Positions 12,501 to 24,713 of a stretch of DNA of 64,000 nucleotides are shown here, piece by piece. Under the pieces are notes generated by a model that was not told the DNA's origin, ran no database searches, and saw nothing but the letters and a program-made list of their open reading frames with translations. How positions within the stretch are numbered: position 1 is the stretch's first letter; each line of letters begins with the position of its first letter. The position numbers were made by a program, and so were the translations under genes. The stretch is from Hydractinia symbiolongicarpus (lineage: Eukaryota > Cnidaria > Hydrozoa > Anthoathecata > Hydractiniidae): assembly GCF_029227915.1 (NCBI RefSeq), contig NC_079877.1, positions 24,639,851-24,703,850 on the forward strand. The letters run 5' to 3'.

Positions 12501-15500
12501 GAAAGTAGAAATACTGACTGTTCTAAAAATAAACAAGAAAATATCGTGCAACTTGCATGTAGTATCGAATAAATAACGTGCAATATCGTATAAACAACGA
12601 AGTTGGCAACCTCTCTATAGCGGATACATTTTGCTGAAACCGTTGGTGTCTGCTATAAAAAGCATGCACTGCATAAAATGAGTTATTCTTTGAAGTTAAA
12701 GAGTTAAAATCAGCCATAAGACACATATTTTCACTCAAAATAATTCGACATTTACCTTTTTCATAAAAACTGAATCTTGTCGGGAACATTTCTCAATGTT
12801 GAAAGTTAACTCGCCCGTGGTCGAATACAAGCTAAAACGAGAATTATTCTCGAAAAGACTGGTAGATACATCAAATCAAACAATGAAAAATCCTTTACTT
12901 TAGAGGCCTGGTAATTGGTGATGCACATATCGAGGAAAACTGGTAGGGGAATAGAGCAAGTTAAACAGAAACAGTAGGATCTACCTTAGATTGTCTATTG
13001 CTTTGAGATTTTTGTGTCGATCGAGTAGCGATACTAATAATTTGCCAACATAAAATCGAACATCTAGAAGAACAACAAAAACAAGTTACTGAACATTTCG
13101 ATAAATTACCTTATCAATAAAAAAGTCGGGAAAAAAAACTAAATTTTGGCTTAAGTTAATCAATTTTCGCCAGGACTTATTTTCGTGAATTGGTCCATGC
13201 CAGATATTTTGCAATGACTTTTTTCGCGAATGGACCATTTTAGATTTTTTGCACATGGCAAATCCAGCATTTTCATGCAAGCATAAGTAGCGATATGTTG
13301 ATTCTTAGGTACAAAAACATGGTTGAAGAAATGTACTGTCGGCTTAAGAAAAGATTATCATGGGTAGGTTTCTTAAAAAAACCCGAATACTGGCATCACT
13401 AAGGATTTTTATCCCAAAGAGCAGGCGAGAAAAGTACAACAATTAGTGGAGAAGTCAATGGGATGCAAAGACATTCGCGAAATGTTTAAAAAAGCAGAAA
13501 AACGTAATAAAGAAATCTTGTGAGGTGTGGAGAAAGAGAGAGAGAGAAATAAAACCCGAAAAAAATCAATTCATTTCTAATTAATTTTAGTGAATTATAT
13601 TCCTCAGAAATTTTCGCGCAGATAAATTAGGTAATATTTGCGAAATTAATCTTCGCGAAAATTAATCAACTTAAGGTGATAATCTTTACCGACCAAATAT
13701 TTTTTGCCCACTAAGATTTTTTTAACGACTTTTCTTTTACTGATAAGGTATAACAAAAGTAACAGAAGAAAATAGATGTTTAAAAATCACACACCTGAAT
13801 TTTTAAACAACAAGCCTGTCAAGACAGCATCCATTAGTTTGGCGGAAAATGTAGAAGAAAACTGCTTGGTTCGATGACTTTCAGCGACCTGGGAAAATAT
13901 TCAGAACGCCTGTAAAACTATCCCGGCCGAATTACATCGGGACAAGATAACAAAACTTCGTTCGCACACGAAATATAGTCTCTATAATAATAGCCGTATT
14001 CCGTCTGTCTGTCTCTGCGCGGACCCCCCGCTGAGTTAGAAAATGATGTTACAGAAACACGAATATCAAATGCGATATATTTTTATCCACTTTGTTGCGA
14101 CGGGTAAATATAAAGGACGGGCAAACCCGTGGATTTTTCCACGGGCAACGACTAGTCTTTTTAATAATAGCCGTCGTCTGTCTGTCTGTGTGTCCGCGAA
14201 AGCCGTGTCCAGTAACGGAGACACGAAATTTTTAAAATGCGCACGAATATTCAATGTGATATATTTCTGTCCACTTTGCTGCAACGGGTTAATTTATAGG
14301 ACGGGCGACCCCGTGGATTTTTCCACGGGCTAACGACTATCTATATTATAATGCCTGTATACGTCTGTCCTCCCGTCCGTCGGTCTGTCTGTCACGCAAA
14401 ATGGTAGCTTAGCTGCGCAGGTAGCGAGACGCACGCAATGCGGTATAAAAAGGTCGGGCGAAACCGTGAATTTTCCACGGGCAACGGCTAGTTTTTTATA
14501 TATTAGATTTACACGCGGGCTCAGAAATGTTGCTAAGGTCAACATAACTTCCTCAAACATAACTTCCTCAAACATAACTTCCTCAAGGTCAACATAATTT
14601 CCTTAACCTTTGTGCCTTCATTGGCCCTAACACAGTCGTATTCAAAAGTGTAACTAGAGAATTTTAAACTTCTGTCCACTTGGCCTACGTATCTGAAAAA
14701 AATGTTCGGTTTTTCTCGATCATTTTTAAGAATATGTGGAAAAACTCCACAATTTTTTCAGGCCCTTTGTATTTCTTAATTAGTTTTTTTCTCGGCATTA
14801 TTTAAAATTTTTTGACAAAAGATGGATAAAATATTAAAATCCTCGCGAAAAATTTTAACAAAGTTTAAAATTTTCAAAATCATACTGTTTTTACCTATCC
14901 TATCTATAAACCAAAAAATTTTAATAACATTAAATTCGGGAATGATCTTTTATTATTACAGTGAAGATAGTAAAAAAACTTGTGAAAAAAAGAAAATGCC
15001 TGTGATAGCAGTAAGCATTCAAGAGTTAAAAAGTTTAAAGTGACTATAAAGAATTCTCTACCTGAAGTAAACATTTCAACAGATTAAGCTGCACAAGTTC
15101 TTCAGTGGGATCACTAAAAATATAATTGTGTGAAATCTTTAGTAAGTGCATAACTTCTGTAAGAACCTATATATCTTTGAACGGTATCATTACAAACAAG
15201 CCACTAGCAATAGGTGACAAATGTTTGTGCAGTTAAAGGCTTCCCCGTATTTCTATCCTAACAAGCGAATACTTGAAAACCATTGTGGCTATAAACGTCA
15301 TATTTCGTGGCTTTTTTACACCAGCAATTGCTATGTAACAAAAACTTTTAAAGATTTGAACTACATCCACGAAACGTTTCGTTACTACAACACAAGTAAA
15401 ACAGGGACGCTAATAACTTTACCGACAAGTATAAAAAACTTACGCGGTGGCAATACCGATATCTTCTTCAGTTTCGCTTACTATACTCTGCTTCTTCTTC

Positions 15501-18500
15501 GCGTCGGTGGAATTTAAATTGGGAACTTTCATGATAATAAATAACATCACGTCTACACGTTGGTAGTCGGCTAGGATTGATGAGAAAGCACCTACGAGGA
15601 GATCACAGGTCGTTAAAACAAACTTGATGACACCAGCAAGCTCCTTAAAGGTTTAATTTAGGAAAGTAGAAAGGTCCCTCCGTCCGTCTGTCAGTTATTA
15701 ATTCATTAGTCATTAGTTTAGATATCATTTTCATCGTAACTGACGTTCTTACGAGTAAAGATTTCTCCCCGGTAGACAACGCCTTTATGTCGGATCTAAA
15801 ACCACGACGTCTTATACACAAACCTATCTTCTGACTGAGCTACCCCGTAATTTTGAAAATTAAATACGAGCTTCACTAGACGAAATTTTCGTGGTCTCGC
15901 TGAAAAATTATAAACATAATCCGATGATACATCTCACATCGAGATATTTCAGCTAACATACCTGCTGCGTTAATGATTGCATTTTGCACCAATACTTCAC
16001 TGTGCTCGGGTTTGCTCGATGAAGACTGAAAGAAAAAATATAGTAAAATAAAATTAATATCTCAATCATGGACGCTTCGGATGGATCTTAGATTAAATGA
16101 ATTTTAAATTTTGATGCATTTGACAAAAAAATAAAAATTTTTTTTTTGAAAACTGAGTCATGTTTTAAAGAAAAGAGATATAAAATGGTTTATTTAACAC
16201 TGAAACTATCAACAATACTAAACTGGAAACCTGCCTTAAAGACTCTTTCATTATTAACCTCTTTTACGATACCTTTTTTTCGATTAAGGTGTACAGGTAA
16301 TATATGAATGCACAGGTTCTCTGACTCCATCAAATAAACAACTCTATGCTAAAAACGTTTTTCCATACGCATCGAAATTTTGATATATTGAGACCTCAGC
16401 GTAACTGAATGTTATTTTTATTCAACATTAGAAAGAATTCCTTAACAAAAGATTTTTGCACCAATTCCGTAGTTAGGCACAGTTCTCATCAAATTTACGC
16501 GCAACGTTATATTTCGCACATCTATTTTTATCGCGCATCAAGGTTTAACGCACATTTAACTTTCAAACATTTCTTACGGGTAATACATAAAAAAGAAGGT
16601 TCGTTAATAAATATAATTTTAATTTATATAGAAAGGGATCGCCTTTTTGTATGGCTGATTAGCGCTCGAAAGCTTCAATTTCGAATTTACGCCAAACAGC
16701 GTGAATTATCTACGGAGTTTTATTTTTGGATTACTTAAATCTCGTAATTTGTTTCTCCAAATTTCACGAAATAGAATTTTTAAGCACATTTTAAAACGAA
16801 ATATTCTGCGCACATCACATTTTCCCTGACAAATGCGCAGCAGGTTTGCGCGGAGATTTCCAGGTAAGTTTTCAGAATAGCTTACGAAACAACGTTGTTT
16901 CGTTATTCAAGTGATTTTTTTTGATGAACAAGGATACTGTTCTTTTTAGTAAAAGTTATAAATAAAAAAGACAGAAAGATTGAATAATTCTACAAATCAC
17001 ATCAAATGAGGTGACGCTATTAAATGAATGTTTTTCTCTCTGGTTGGTCTCACCTTGCTGTCTTTAGTGCACATGAAATCAACAGAGATCTTTAAATGCT
17101 TCAGTAGCGTGTTAAATACTTCCAGAATAGAAGGACCTAAAAAATATCAACAACTAATCAGAAATTAGAAACGAATGGGGCACCATTCAACGTGAAGGGA
17201 CACCACTCAGCTTAAAGGGACACCACTCTGCGTGAAGGGACACAATTCAGTGTGAAAGGACACCAGTTAAAAAGATTATTTAGAATCAGGTTACAAATAT
17301 TGAAATTCAAATATTACTTTTTTAGATTTAAGTGGCAGTTTAATAAAGGAAAATTCAAAGAAACTCACGCGTTAAAAACACGTAAATGTTATGGTAAAAA
17401 AACATTAGGCGCAAATAATGCTAGGAGACATATTTCTATTTTTTTAAATTTCTATTCTCTTAATGTATGCATAGGTAACAACCAGGTCATATGTAGTTCT
17501 ATATTGAAAACAGTGTAAAATTGTGACATGGTTTATTCTTGCCACAACAACAAAGTTCGTACCTATAGATCCTACAGTAGCAATTCCAACCGAAGCTGAT
17601 ATCATCTCCACCACACTTGCACGCATTTCCGCTTCACTGTTTTTGTGCTTGTCAAGATGTGAGAGAAGGAGTTCAATTGCACGATACGAATATTGATTCT
17701 AAAAAAAGTCAGGTGTACAAAAATTAAAACTTTTTCGTATGCAAGAATACACATCTATTTTTTGTACATGTCCTACTTAATTTACAAAAACCATTATTTT
17801 TAAACAATTATTTATCTCTATCTTAAAAATACCGGTAGTCGGTATACGCAAAGTTGGGTAGTGTTACGGAATCACTAAATGCGATACAATAAGGGCAAGG
17901 GACCCCGTGGATTTTTCCACCGGCTACCGGCTAGTCTCTATAATAATAGCCGTATCTGTTTGTGCGCGACAAAAAAATCGTGTTACTTTAAAGGACAGGT
18001 AAACCAGTAAACTTATCCACGGGCTACCAACTAGTATATGCAGATTTCCTTAGGACTTGTAATCTAAATTAAACTAACACAAAGTATTTACCGGGATCGA
18101 GTACATAATAATCTTGAAAATATGAATTGGAAATTCATTTTTTAACCACAAGCTTCTCGTGTCCATAAATCTGGAAGCAAGAAAAAATAATGTGTGGTTT
18201 TGTTTCACGTTGGTTGAAAAACAAGCAAATAAGCAGACAAACAACAAAGAAACTCTGCGCAAAACTTCTATGAGACAATACTTAACCCAGGTGACTTACG
18301 TAAGTAAGGGATACAATATGGCGGCGATGTTATTGAAACCTGCTCGTGTAACCAACTCACGTAAACACAAATCAGCAAGATGTGCAGGGTCTTCATTTTG
18401 GTCATCTGGACTCTCCACTTGAGCAGACATACTTGCGGAAGATTTCCGAAGTAATCTAAAGAAAACATAAAACTTCTTTATAAAATAGACACCTCCCTAA

Positions 18501-21103
18501 TAATTCTAAGAAATTTTTAAGACTGTAACTATTTAGCAATGGAGTAACATCGGTTCTATTCAAGTAACATACGCACTCCGAACTTGTCAATATTCACAAC
18601 GGACTTAAGATCTTAGGTTATTGGGTTACATTTTTATAGAAATAGAACAAAACAAATCAAAACAAAACTTACGCCTCTGAGTTGGATTCAATATTAAAGA
18701 GCAAAGCAGGAACAATCTTACTCATATGAACATCATCCCAAATATTCGCCTGAAAAAAAAAAAAACAACAAACTTTTATTGGGTGTTGTATTGCTAAACT
18801 AACATTATTAGAATTGAAGTCATTTTAGAGTGACGCCTAAATCAGTCGGCTAAACGTCATCCCATATTTGGAAGGGAAGGTTTGGGTAAATTATTTCGCG
18901 TTTAACTATCTCGTGAATTTTTTTTTAACAGGAAATATTTTCAACGTGCAGTCAACACACTTAACAGGAGAGTATATATGAGTGCTTATGAGTTGGGAAT
19001 TAATCATACTTAATTTGATTGTTCTAATTGTTGCTGACGTCAGGATGGCCATTTTTCAACGAATTTCGAGGCCTTCGTGGGCCGCCGTTGATTCTTTAAG
19101 CGTGCTGGCATAACATTTGTAATATTTACTAACCTGTAAATCATCATTCACTGTTTTACGTACAACACCTTGAAGTCCTTGTAAGCCAGATAGACGAATC
19201 CTAAAAGAAAAGTGAACAAAATTGTAAGCAAGTATTCAAAACCATAATTTTTAAAAACTCGACACGTAATGTGTTTTCCTGAGACTTCCACATCATATCT
19301 CACAAGCTAGTGAAAAAAAAATTAAATCCAAAATCTGAAAAATCTGAAACCTAGATTTTCTAACAACACTAAAAACAATAAATTCAGTATCAAGCTGCTT
19401 GAAAAAGTCTGATGTACAAATCTTTATTCATGTTAAACACAAGAGGAGAAAGAAATCATACTTTTTTTCTATTTCAGAATCTTCGTTACTTCCATAACAT
19501 AACTGACTGAATCTTGAAATGAAAAATTCATAACGCCGATGATATGAGGGGGTGTCTTCATCAATATTTGCAAACTTTACGAACTAAAAAATAAATAAAT
19601 GAATAAATGAATGAATAAATGACTGTGCGGGCGAGTAAGCGAGCGAGTGAGTGAATGAGTCAGAGGAACAATTCGGATTGCAGGTAATTTTTTGGGCGTT
19701 AACCAACAGTATTTGTTTAAAAGGTTGTAACAAATTTGAAAAGTATTTTTCAAAAAAATCGTTATATATTAAATTATAACTCACAACACTACAGTCATGG
19801 ACAAAATTAATGAAACAAAGACAGATTCTTTTCCTCATTTTTCAAACACGGACAAAAGCGTGATATGGTCACTACTCTGAAGACAGCAGGCTTCAAACAG
19901 ACACCTTTGCGCACACATTAGCCAGGTAGAGTGCTTGTGAAATTCGCTAATAGCATTCGTTCAGTCTCCATTTTTACCCAAAAAGCATTGGTTAATTCTT
20001 TATTTTTAAATACAATATGAAATATTTCTTTATATTCCTTAGTTTATATTCCTTAGTCCTCAGTACAAGTAGGAAAAAACATCTAAAAACAAGGGAATCG
20101 TTTTAGAATAAACATAACACTCACAGAATTTGTTGCACATATCTGCAAACCCGATTCACTTGACTCCAGTAGAGTTGAGACCATCTTTAAGAAACTTTCA
20201 ACAAACAAATTCAAACTGGATGATCGACAAGCCAACAACAAGTGATCCATCGCCTCCATTGCTATGTAAACAAACCTAAAGTCAAGTGAAGAATGTCTTA
20301 GGCTCAAACAAACTTCTAATGAGGCTTATAAGAAAAGTAGCTATGGTCGTGAAATTTTTACGCTCAATAACCAACAGTTTTTTTTAACAATTTGTAATCA
20401 CCAAAACCATGGTGTAACCTGTAGCGAGTGAAAAAATTAATTGCCTTGCTTTTTCAGACGATTTGTTGTTAGGTAAACATTTCTATGTTACTTTTTCCAA
20501 TTCTTTGTGAGCGAGTAAACGTAACAAAAATAGACATAGGATAGATTCAGACATTATAATATGTACAATAGAAACAGCTACAAGACAGTAAACTAAAAAA
20601 TTCAATTTTTGATCCACTATGACGAAAACCATAAGGAAAAGTAAAAAAAAAACGTTTTGGCCAAAATAAATCTAATAGATAGATCAAATTTTAATACTGA
20701 ATTTTTTTTGCTTAGATAGGGTTTATTAAAAAACGCCAATCAACTCGAGTTATGGAAAACAAAGCGAATCAACTAAGTCAGACAATAATTTATATTTGGT
20801 ATATAAGCTATTAAAATGCACAATTTTTTCTCACAAAAAGAGGCCATACAGTCAGTTTATGTGATGTTGTCCTTGCCTCACTCACCCAATACGTTTGCGG
20901 TATAAATGATTATTAATCCTCAAAAACATGTAATCACCAATTCGATCGAGTTTCTCTGGAGCTTGCAAAGCATAGAAGGTTAATTTCTCCATGTTTGATT
21001 TGACAAGACCTTGACTTGGATCTGATGGGAAGACATTATCCACTAATCGTTTGTATCTTGGTCGAAGGTTTCCAAAGCAACCACAAACACTCGAAGTAGC
21101 CAT
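9549..21103 (-). CDS. EFR3: EFR3 homolog (plasma-membrane PI4-kinase anchor)
   Basis: EFR3 is a palmitoylated HEAT-like repeat protein that, with TTC7 and FAM126, anchors PI4KIIIalpha at the plasma membrane. I traced 23 GT-AG exons in continuous frame, 817 aa, close to the 821 aa of human EFR3A. Exons, high to low: 21103-20886, 20275-20125, 19583-19462, 19200-19134, 18749-18673, 18455-18300, 18170-18092, 17698-17563, 17136-17054, 16025-15962, 15591-15444, 15113-15062, 13888-13795, 13063-12985, 12831-12756, 12522-12361, 11799-11668, 11057-10856, 10681-10593, 10520-10469, 10007-9922, 9844-9795, 9627-9549. The start is fixed by the N-terminal Cys-containing CGCF motif (palmitoylation sites), then LRPRYKRLVDNVFP and EKLTFYALQAPEKLDRIGDY. 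Other family landmarks are GLQGVVRKTVNDDLQ, FKIIMYSI, LFIIMKVP, CSRQDSVFMKK and the C-terminal FEIEFPSLLVY. Vertebrates have two paralogues (A and B); this sequence does not decide between them. Confidence 0.95.
10038..10264. mobile_element. Foldback/MITE-like element, TIR family ACCTCYCGCGAAAAA, copy 1
   Basis: The left end CTCCTCCTGCGAAAAA and the right end TTTTTTCGCAAGAGGTAAC are inverted copies of a terminal sequence shared with elements at 31431-31863 and 42940-43067. The copy lies in an EFR3 intron, between exons 10007-9922 and 10520-10469. The left end is the weaker match, so the boundary there is approximate. It encodes no protein. Confidence 0.55.
13979..14491 (+). mobile_element. 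Tandem array of three Helitron-like non-autonomous elements
   Basis: Three units follow head to tail: 13979-14155, 14156-about 14339, and 14340-14491. Each starts with TC (TCTCTATAATAATAGCCG in the first), followed by a GTCTGTCTGTC-rich stretch. Each ends with a hairpin (CCCGTGG...CCACGGG in units 1 and 2, a shorter form in unit 3) about 6-8 nt before CTAG or a variant. TC at the 5' end, a subterminal 3' hairpin, CTRR at the 3' end and no inverted repeats or target duplication are Helitron hallmarks. The units lie within the EFR3 intron between exons 13888-13795 and 15113-15062. There is no Rep/helicase gene, so they depend on an element elsewhere. Confidence 0.75.
14540..14584. repeat. 15-bp tandem repeat
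   Basis: Three perfect copies of AACATAACTTCCTCA stand just downstream of the Helitron-like array, flanked by two GGTCAACATAA phrases. It is a minor intronic tandem repeat. Confidence 0.8.
17176..17268. repeat. 20-bp tandem repeat (GGGACACCACTCAGCGTGAA)
   Basis: Between four and five imperfect copies of a unit near GGGACACCACTCAGCGTGAA lie in the EFR3 intron between exons 17136-17054 and 17698-17563. Copies differ at two to four positions. Confidence 0.8.
17850..18034 (+). mobile_element. Helitron-like pair: truncated copy plus a short 100-bp copy
   Basis: A 5'-truncated unit ends with the hairpin CCGTGG...CCACCGG and CTAG at 17931-17934. It is followed directly by a complete but internally shortened unit, 17935-18034, starting TCTCTATAATAATAGCCG and ending CTAG. 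The terminal sequences match the array at 13979-14491. It lies in the EFR3 intron between exons 18170-18092 and 17698-17563. Confidence 0.7.
19586..19665. repeat. Tetranucleotide microsatellite (AAAT/GAAT/GAGC series)
   Basis: A run of four-base units drifts from AAATAAAT through GAATGAAT to GCGAGTAAGCGAGCGAG, immediately upstream (in gene orientation) of the EFR3 exon starting at 19583. It is a simple sequence repeat. Confidence 0.8.
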
Positions 21104-22639
21104 CTTTTATTTTAATGTTCTTTTTTTTCTCTTTTTTTATTATTTTTACCTAGAAATTTTTCAAAAAATATAGCAAGTAGAGGTAAATATAGAGGTAAAA
21201 CAGGGATTGTAAACAAAATTCTTCAAGACCTCTAAATGGTGTAAAAGTTAACAAACAGGATTACCACTCGTTTGACAACCTATTTTCGGAGAATTTAGGA
21301 GGATTTTAGCTGTTTTTGTCAGGAGATTAATTCGATTCGCAGGTAAAATGATACAAATAGTTAGTAGATTTTATGAGGGCTTGAATTAGTGAAAGTGTAA
21401 TTTAGAATCACATGAATCAAATATCAAAGAAATTGAAAAAAAAGGAATGGAAATCGGATTCATCAGATTTCACTTCCACATTAATTGATGCAGGATATAA
21501 ATATTTTTGACTTTTACTCCACAGAATAGAATTCATTATAAAAATTAAGTTCGACAGTTTAGGATATTTTCACAAGAAATTTTTAGAGTCTTCACAAAAA
21601 CTTTTAGGATTTAAGATTGTTTAAAAGAATTTTATCCTTTTAGGATCTCTGTTAAAAAAAAAAGAGAAACTTAATCAACATTAAACCTCAGTCAGAACTG
21701 TGTATTGCTTATAAAAGAAGTGATTTTTAATAAACAAAGTATTAACAAAGATACACAAACATTTGTTGACAAATAAAATCAGACCACTGTGCAAATTGAG
21801 TAGTACAATTGCAGCTTCCATTGATTACATGGACTTTAATTTCACTGGCACACTTTTGGGTTCTTATAACAGGTCATGTATGAACTGAGAAGACATTCAT
21901 GATACACAGGAAAAAATTTAGCTACTTATAATTTCATCACATTATAAGACACTTATGCACAACTTTAAAAAATGTATTTCGACCAAAATATAGCATCATG
22001 CTGTTTATGACTGAATACATTTCAAAGCTAAATTCATCTGTTTTTAATGTGATAAATAAATTATTTCTTTTTTTTTTCATTATCTTTTACCTTCTTCAGT
22101 TGAAAGTGTTGATATGTATAACTTATACGAAGTGAATGACTTGTCCGATGGTGAATCGACATTTTTCAATTATTATGTTATGGTATAAAGCAAACAATAA
22201 TATAAGCTATTGCAATCTTTCTCAAATTAAAATATAGAGAATGCTTGGAGAAGAGGATTTCAATACTAGGCTACATGCCTTTGTTTTATAAGATTAGTAA
22301 AAATCAAAACAGGGTGAAATATTCTTATATTTCATCAAATTTCATGCTGAAATTATTCTTAGTATACTCTTATACACATGTGTATGTGTAAGAAGAACTT
22401 GGAAACTATGTTTTGTTAGTTGAGATACACAGTTGGAAAAACAAAAAAATCTTGGTAATAAGAAGTCGGTTTATACTCCTTTTCTATGGAAAATCAGGCT
22501 GAGGATTATTCCTTTTTGGAGTTATTCCTAGCCTAATATTCATAAAAAGCATGTTCTTTTTAAAAAAAGGGTGTAGTTGTTAGAGCAAAAACATACAACA
22601 ACTGTATATATGTGTAAATTATGTTTAGATAGCAAAAAT

Positions 22640-23050
22640 ATGAGACCTAATCCTTCGTCATCATTATTTTCATTTTCGGCCCAACGTCTGTTTTCCATGT
22701 TAGCATGGGTTGGACGGGGTATATTAATGACCTTCTTCCAAACTGATCTAGACCGTGTTAAATCTAAACTTAAATTCTTCTGCATCAAGTTTGTCCTTAT
22801 TATCTCTTGTCAATTCTTTCTCGGTCTACCTCTGGTCTTTGGTCCAGAAACTATCAAGTCTCTACACTTTCTTACCCAATTATCCTCCTCCATTCTTTCC
22901 TAACCAACTCAATCTTCTGACAATGGATTTCATCTTTATTGCTATGGATACTTACCCTGCTTACCTAGCCTGTGTCAACACAAAAGCTGTAACAGGTAGT
23001 AAGCAACCTGGTCAACACACACAGCTATGTCGAATTGTCAAATGCAAATA
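22640..23050. repeat. Interspersed repeat with TTCCATG...CATGGGTTGGAC core
   Basis: The segment contains TTTTCCATGTTAGCATGGGTTGGACGG, given here as two halves: TTTTCCATGTTAG and CATGGGTTGGACGG. The same core (TTTTTCCATGATAAC then ATGGGTTGGAC, preceded by TCATCATCA) recurs at 26025-26080. The pyrimidine-rich stretch that follows keeps an accidental open frame. The repeat class is unknown; similar ATGGGTTGGACGG phrases are, from memory, common in invertebrate interspersed repeats. Confidence 0.55.
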
Positions 23051-23557
23051 AAACAGAATTTACAGCAGTTTGGCCTTCCTGGATTAATATTAATAATAAT
23101 AATGTAACAAGTACATTAATAATACTATTTGTAACTGGACATAGCTAGGCATTATAAAATTTCCATGACAAACATTTTTTCTTTGGTCTTTTAACTTATT
23201 TCAACATTCCCTTGAGTATGACATGCATAACATGACTCTTCACAAACTTTCAATAACACCAAGAACAACATTGTTTTTGAAGCCTTAAATAACTTGCATT
23301 ACTGCAGGCCAACTAATTTGAAACTAAGAAACCATGATAGAGTTGTCTATTAGGAACTTATTAAGATACTTAAAACAAACTCTCCTTTGCTTGTCTTAAT
23401 TTACCATTTGTATAACAAAAGAAACTTTATATTCTAATAATATTAAACAGAGTGGAGAAGTGTATGTATACAAACAAACATTTAATCACAGAACTTAAAT
23501 TTTAAGATAAACTACAGAGAAGGAGAGTCAAAAAAAAATTAATTTCAAACTTCAAAA

Positions 23558-23770
23558 TAACAATAGTTCTGTAAAATCATTATTATCTACTTATGAAATT
23601 CTAAAGCTTAAAAAAACACTCTTTTTTGCATAAGGGAACACTCCTTCACAGAGTATAAACACAATAACAATAGTTCTATAAAATCATTATTATCCACTTA
23701 TAAACACTAAAGCTTAAAACCCAACTCTTCCTTTTATAAGGGAACACACCTCCATATAATATAAACCTTT
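23558..23770. repeat. Direct duplication of a roughly 107-bp block
   Basis: Two adjacent copies begin AATAACAATAGTTCT at about 23558 and 23665. Both contain AAAATCATTATTATC, CTAAAGCTTAAAA and ATAAGGGAACAC at matching offsets, then diverge slightly. This is a local tandem duplication with several substitutions. Confidence 0.8.
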
Positions 23771-24713
23771 ACACATTAACAGATAGTTGAATCACAAAAC
23801 ACAAAGGTAGTTGTTATTAGTTATGTGTTATAAAATTAAAAAGGCTCATTATGTAAAACTGATCTCCATTGGGTAATAAAAGAACTTTATAATGCCACTA
23901 GTGTATATATTGTCAGCTTAATCATTTCTAATGGTTTAAAATTAAGGGTGATTAAAAAACATAATAAAGCAGAGAGGAAGATTTTCAAGAGAGACATATA
24001 TATGGATGTTTCCTTATGGCTGTGTTTGTGGAAAATAAAACTGCTTACCACAAGGTTTAGATAAAAAATATCAAGATAACTTAATTTTAATGTGTAGAAT
24101 GAAGATAATTTTTTTTTTCTCCTGGCCTTGAAATGCTTTTATACTCTTCTCCATTGATTTTTTAATTAATTTTCAACAGTTATCACTTTAAATATAGTAC
24201 AAAATTTGTTTACCCATCTTAAAAGACACTTTCATTAAAATGTATTAGTGTAAATACAACTTTCTTGTCTAAAGTCTTGTTTACACAGCTTTTGTTTATC
24301 ACACAACAATAATATGACATGTGGCAGTAAGAGGCATAAGCAATATTGATCAGTGAAATTCTTGCACACTTTTTAGAAAAGTTGTGTTTCTGTATCACTG
24401 CTTTTGTTAAAATGTTAATTTTACCTTTCTTGACCTCATTAGACACCGGCCCTTTGGATGCTAGGAGGAAAAGGTTAATTGCTGATCTTTATTGAATAAC
24501 AAACTTATGGATAGTTTCCTTCCTTTCCTGTAATTTATTATGCCATTAATATTTTGTTGTTTATTATTGTTGATTTTTTAAATGGGCTGCTAATATCAAA
24601 ATTGTTGTTAGTGGTTTTGTAACAAGGCTGCTACAGGTTTTTTTGAATTACTTGCTTATTTCCTTTTTTGATCTTTTTTTAGTATATCAACATATAATCA
24701 CCCATTCCACACT

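Larger units (their letters stand above)
21104..24713. other. Intergenic region between EFR3 and the first GT31 gene
   Basis: This 3.6-kb interval is AT-rich and holds no exon I can support. It should contain the EFR3 promoter and 5' UTR (above 21103) and the 5' region of the GT31 gene at 24714. It includes an interspersed repeat at 22640-23050 and a duplicated block at 23558-23770. Confidence 0.6.

Noticed and set aside
16409-16738. 109-codon open frame (+) within an EFR3 intron
   Set aside because: Opposite strand to the host gene, no known motif, and AT-rich intronic composition.
22577-22903. 108-codon open frame (+), RLFSMLAWVGRGI
   Set aside because: It runs through an interspersed repeat whose core recurs at 26025-26080, overlaps another chance frame, and shows no protein-like conservation.
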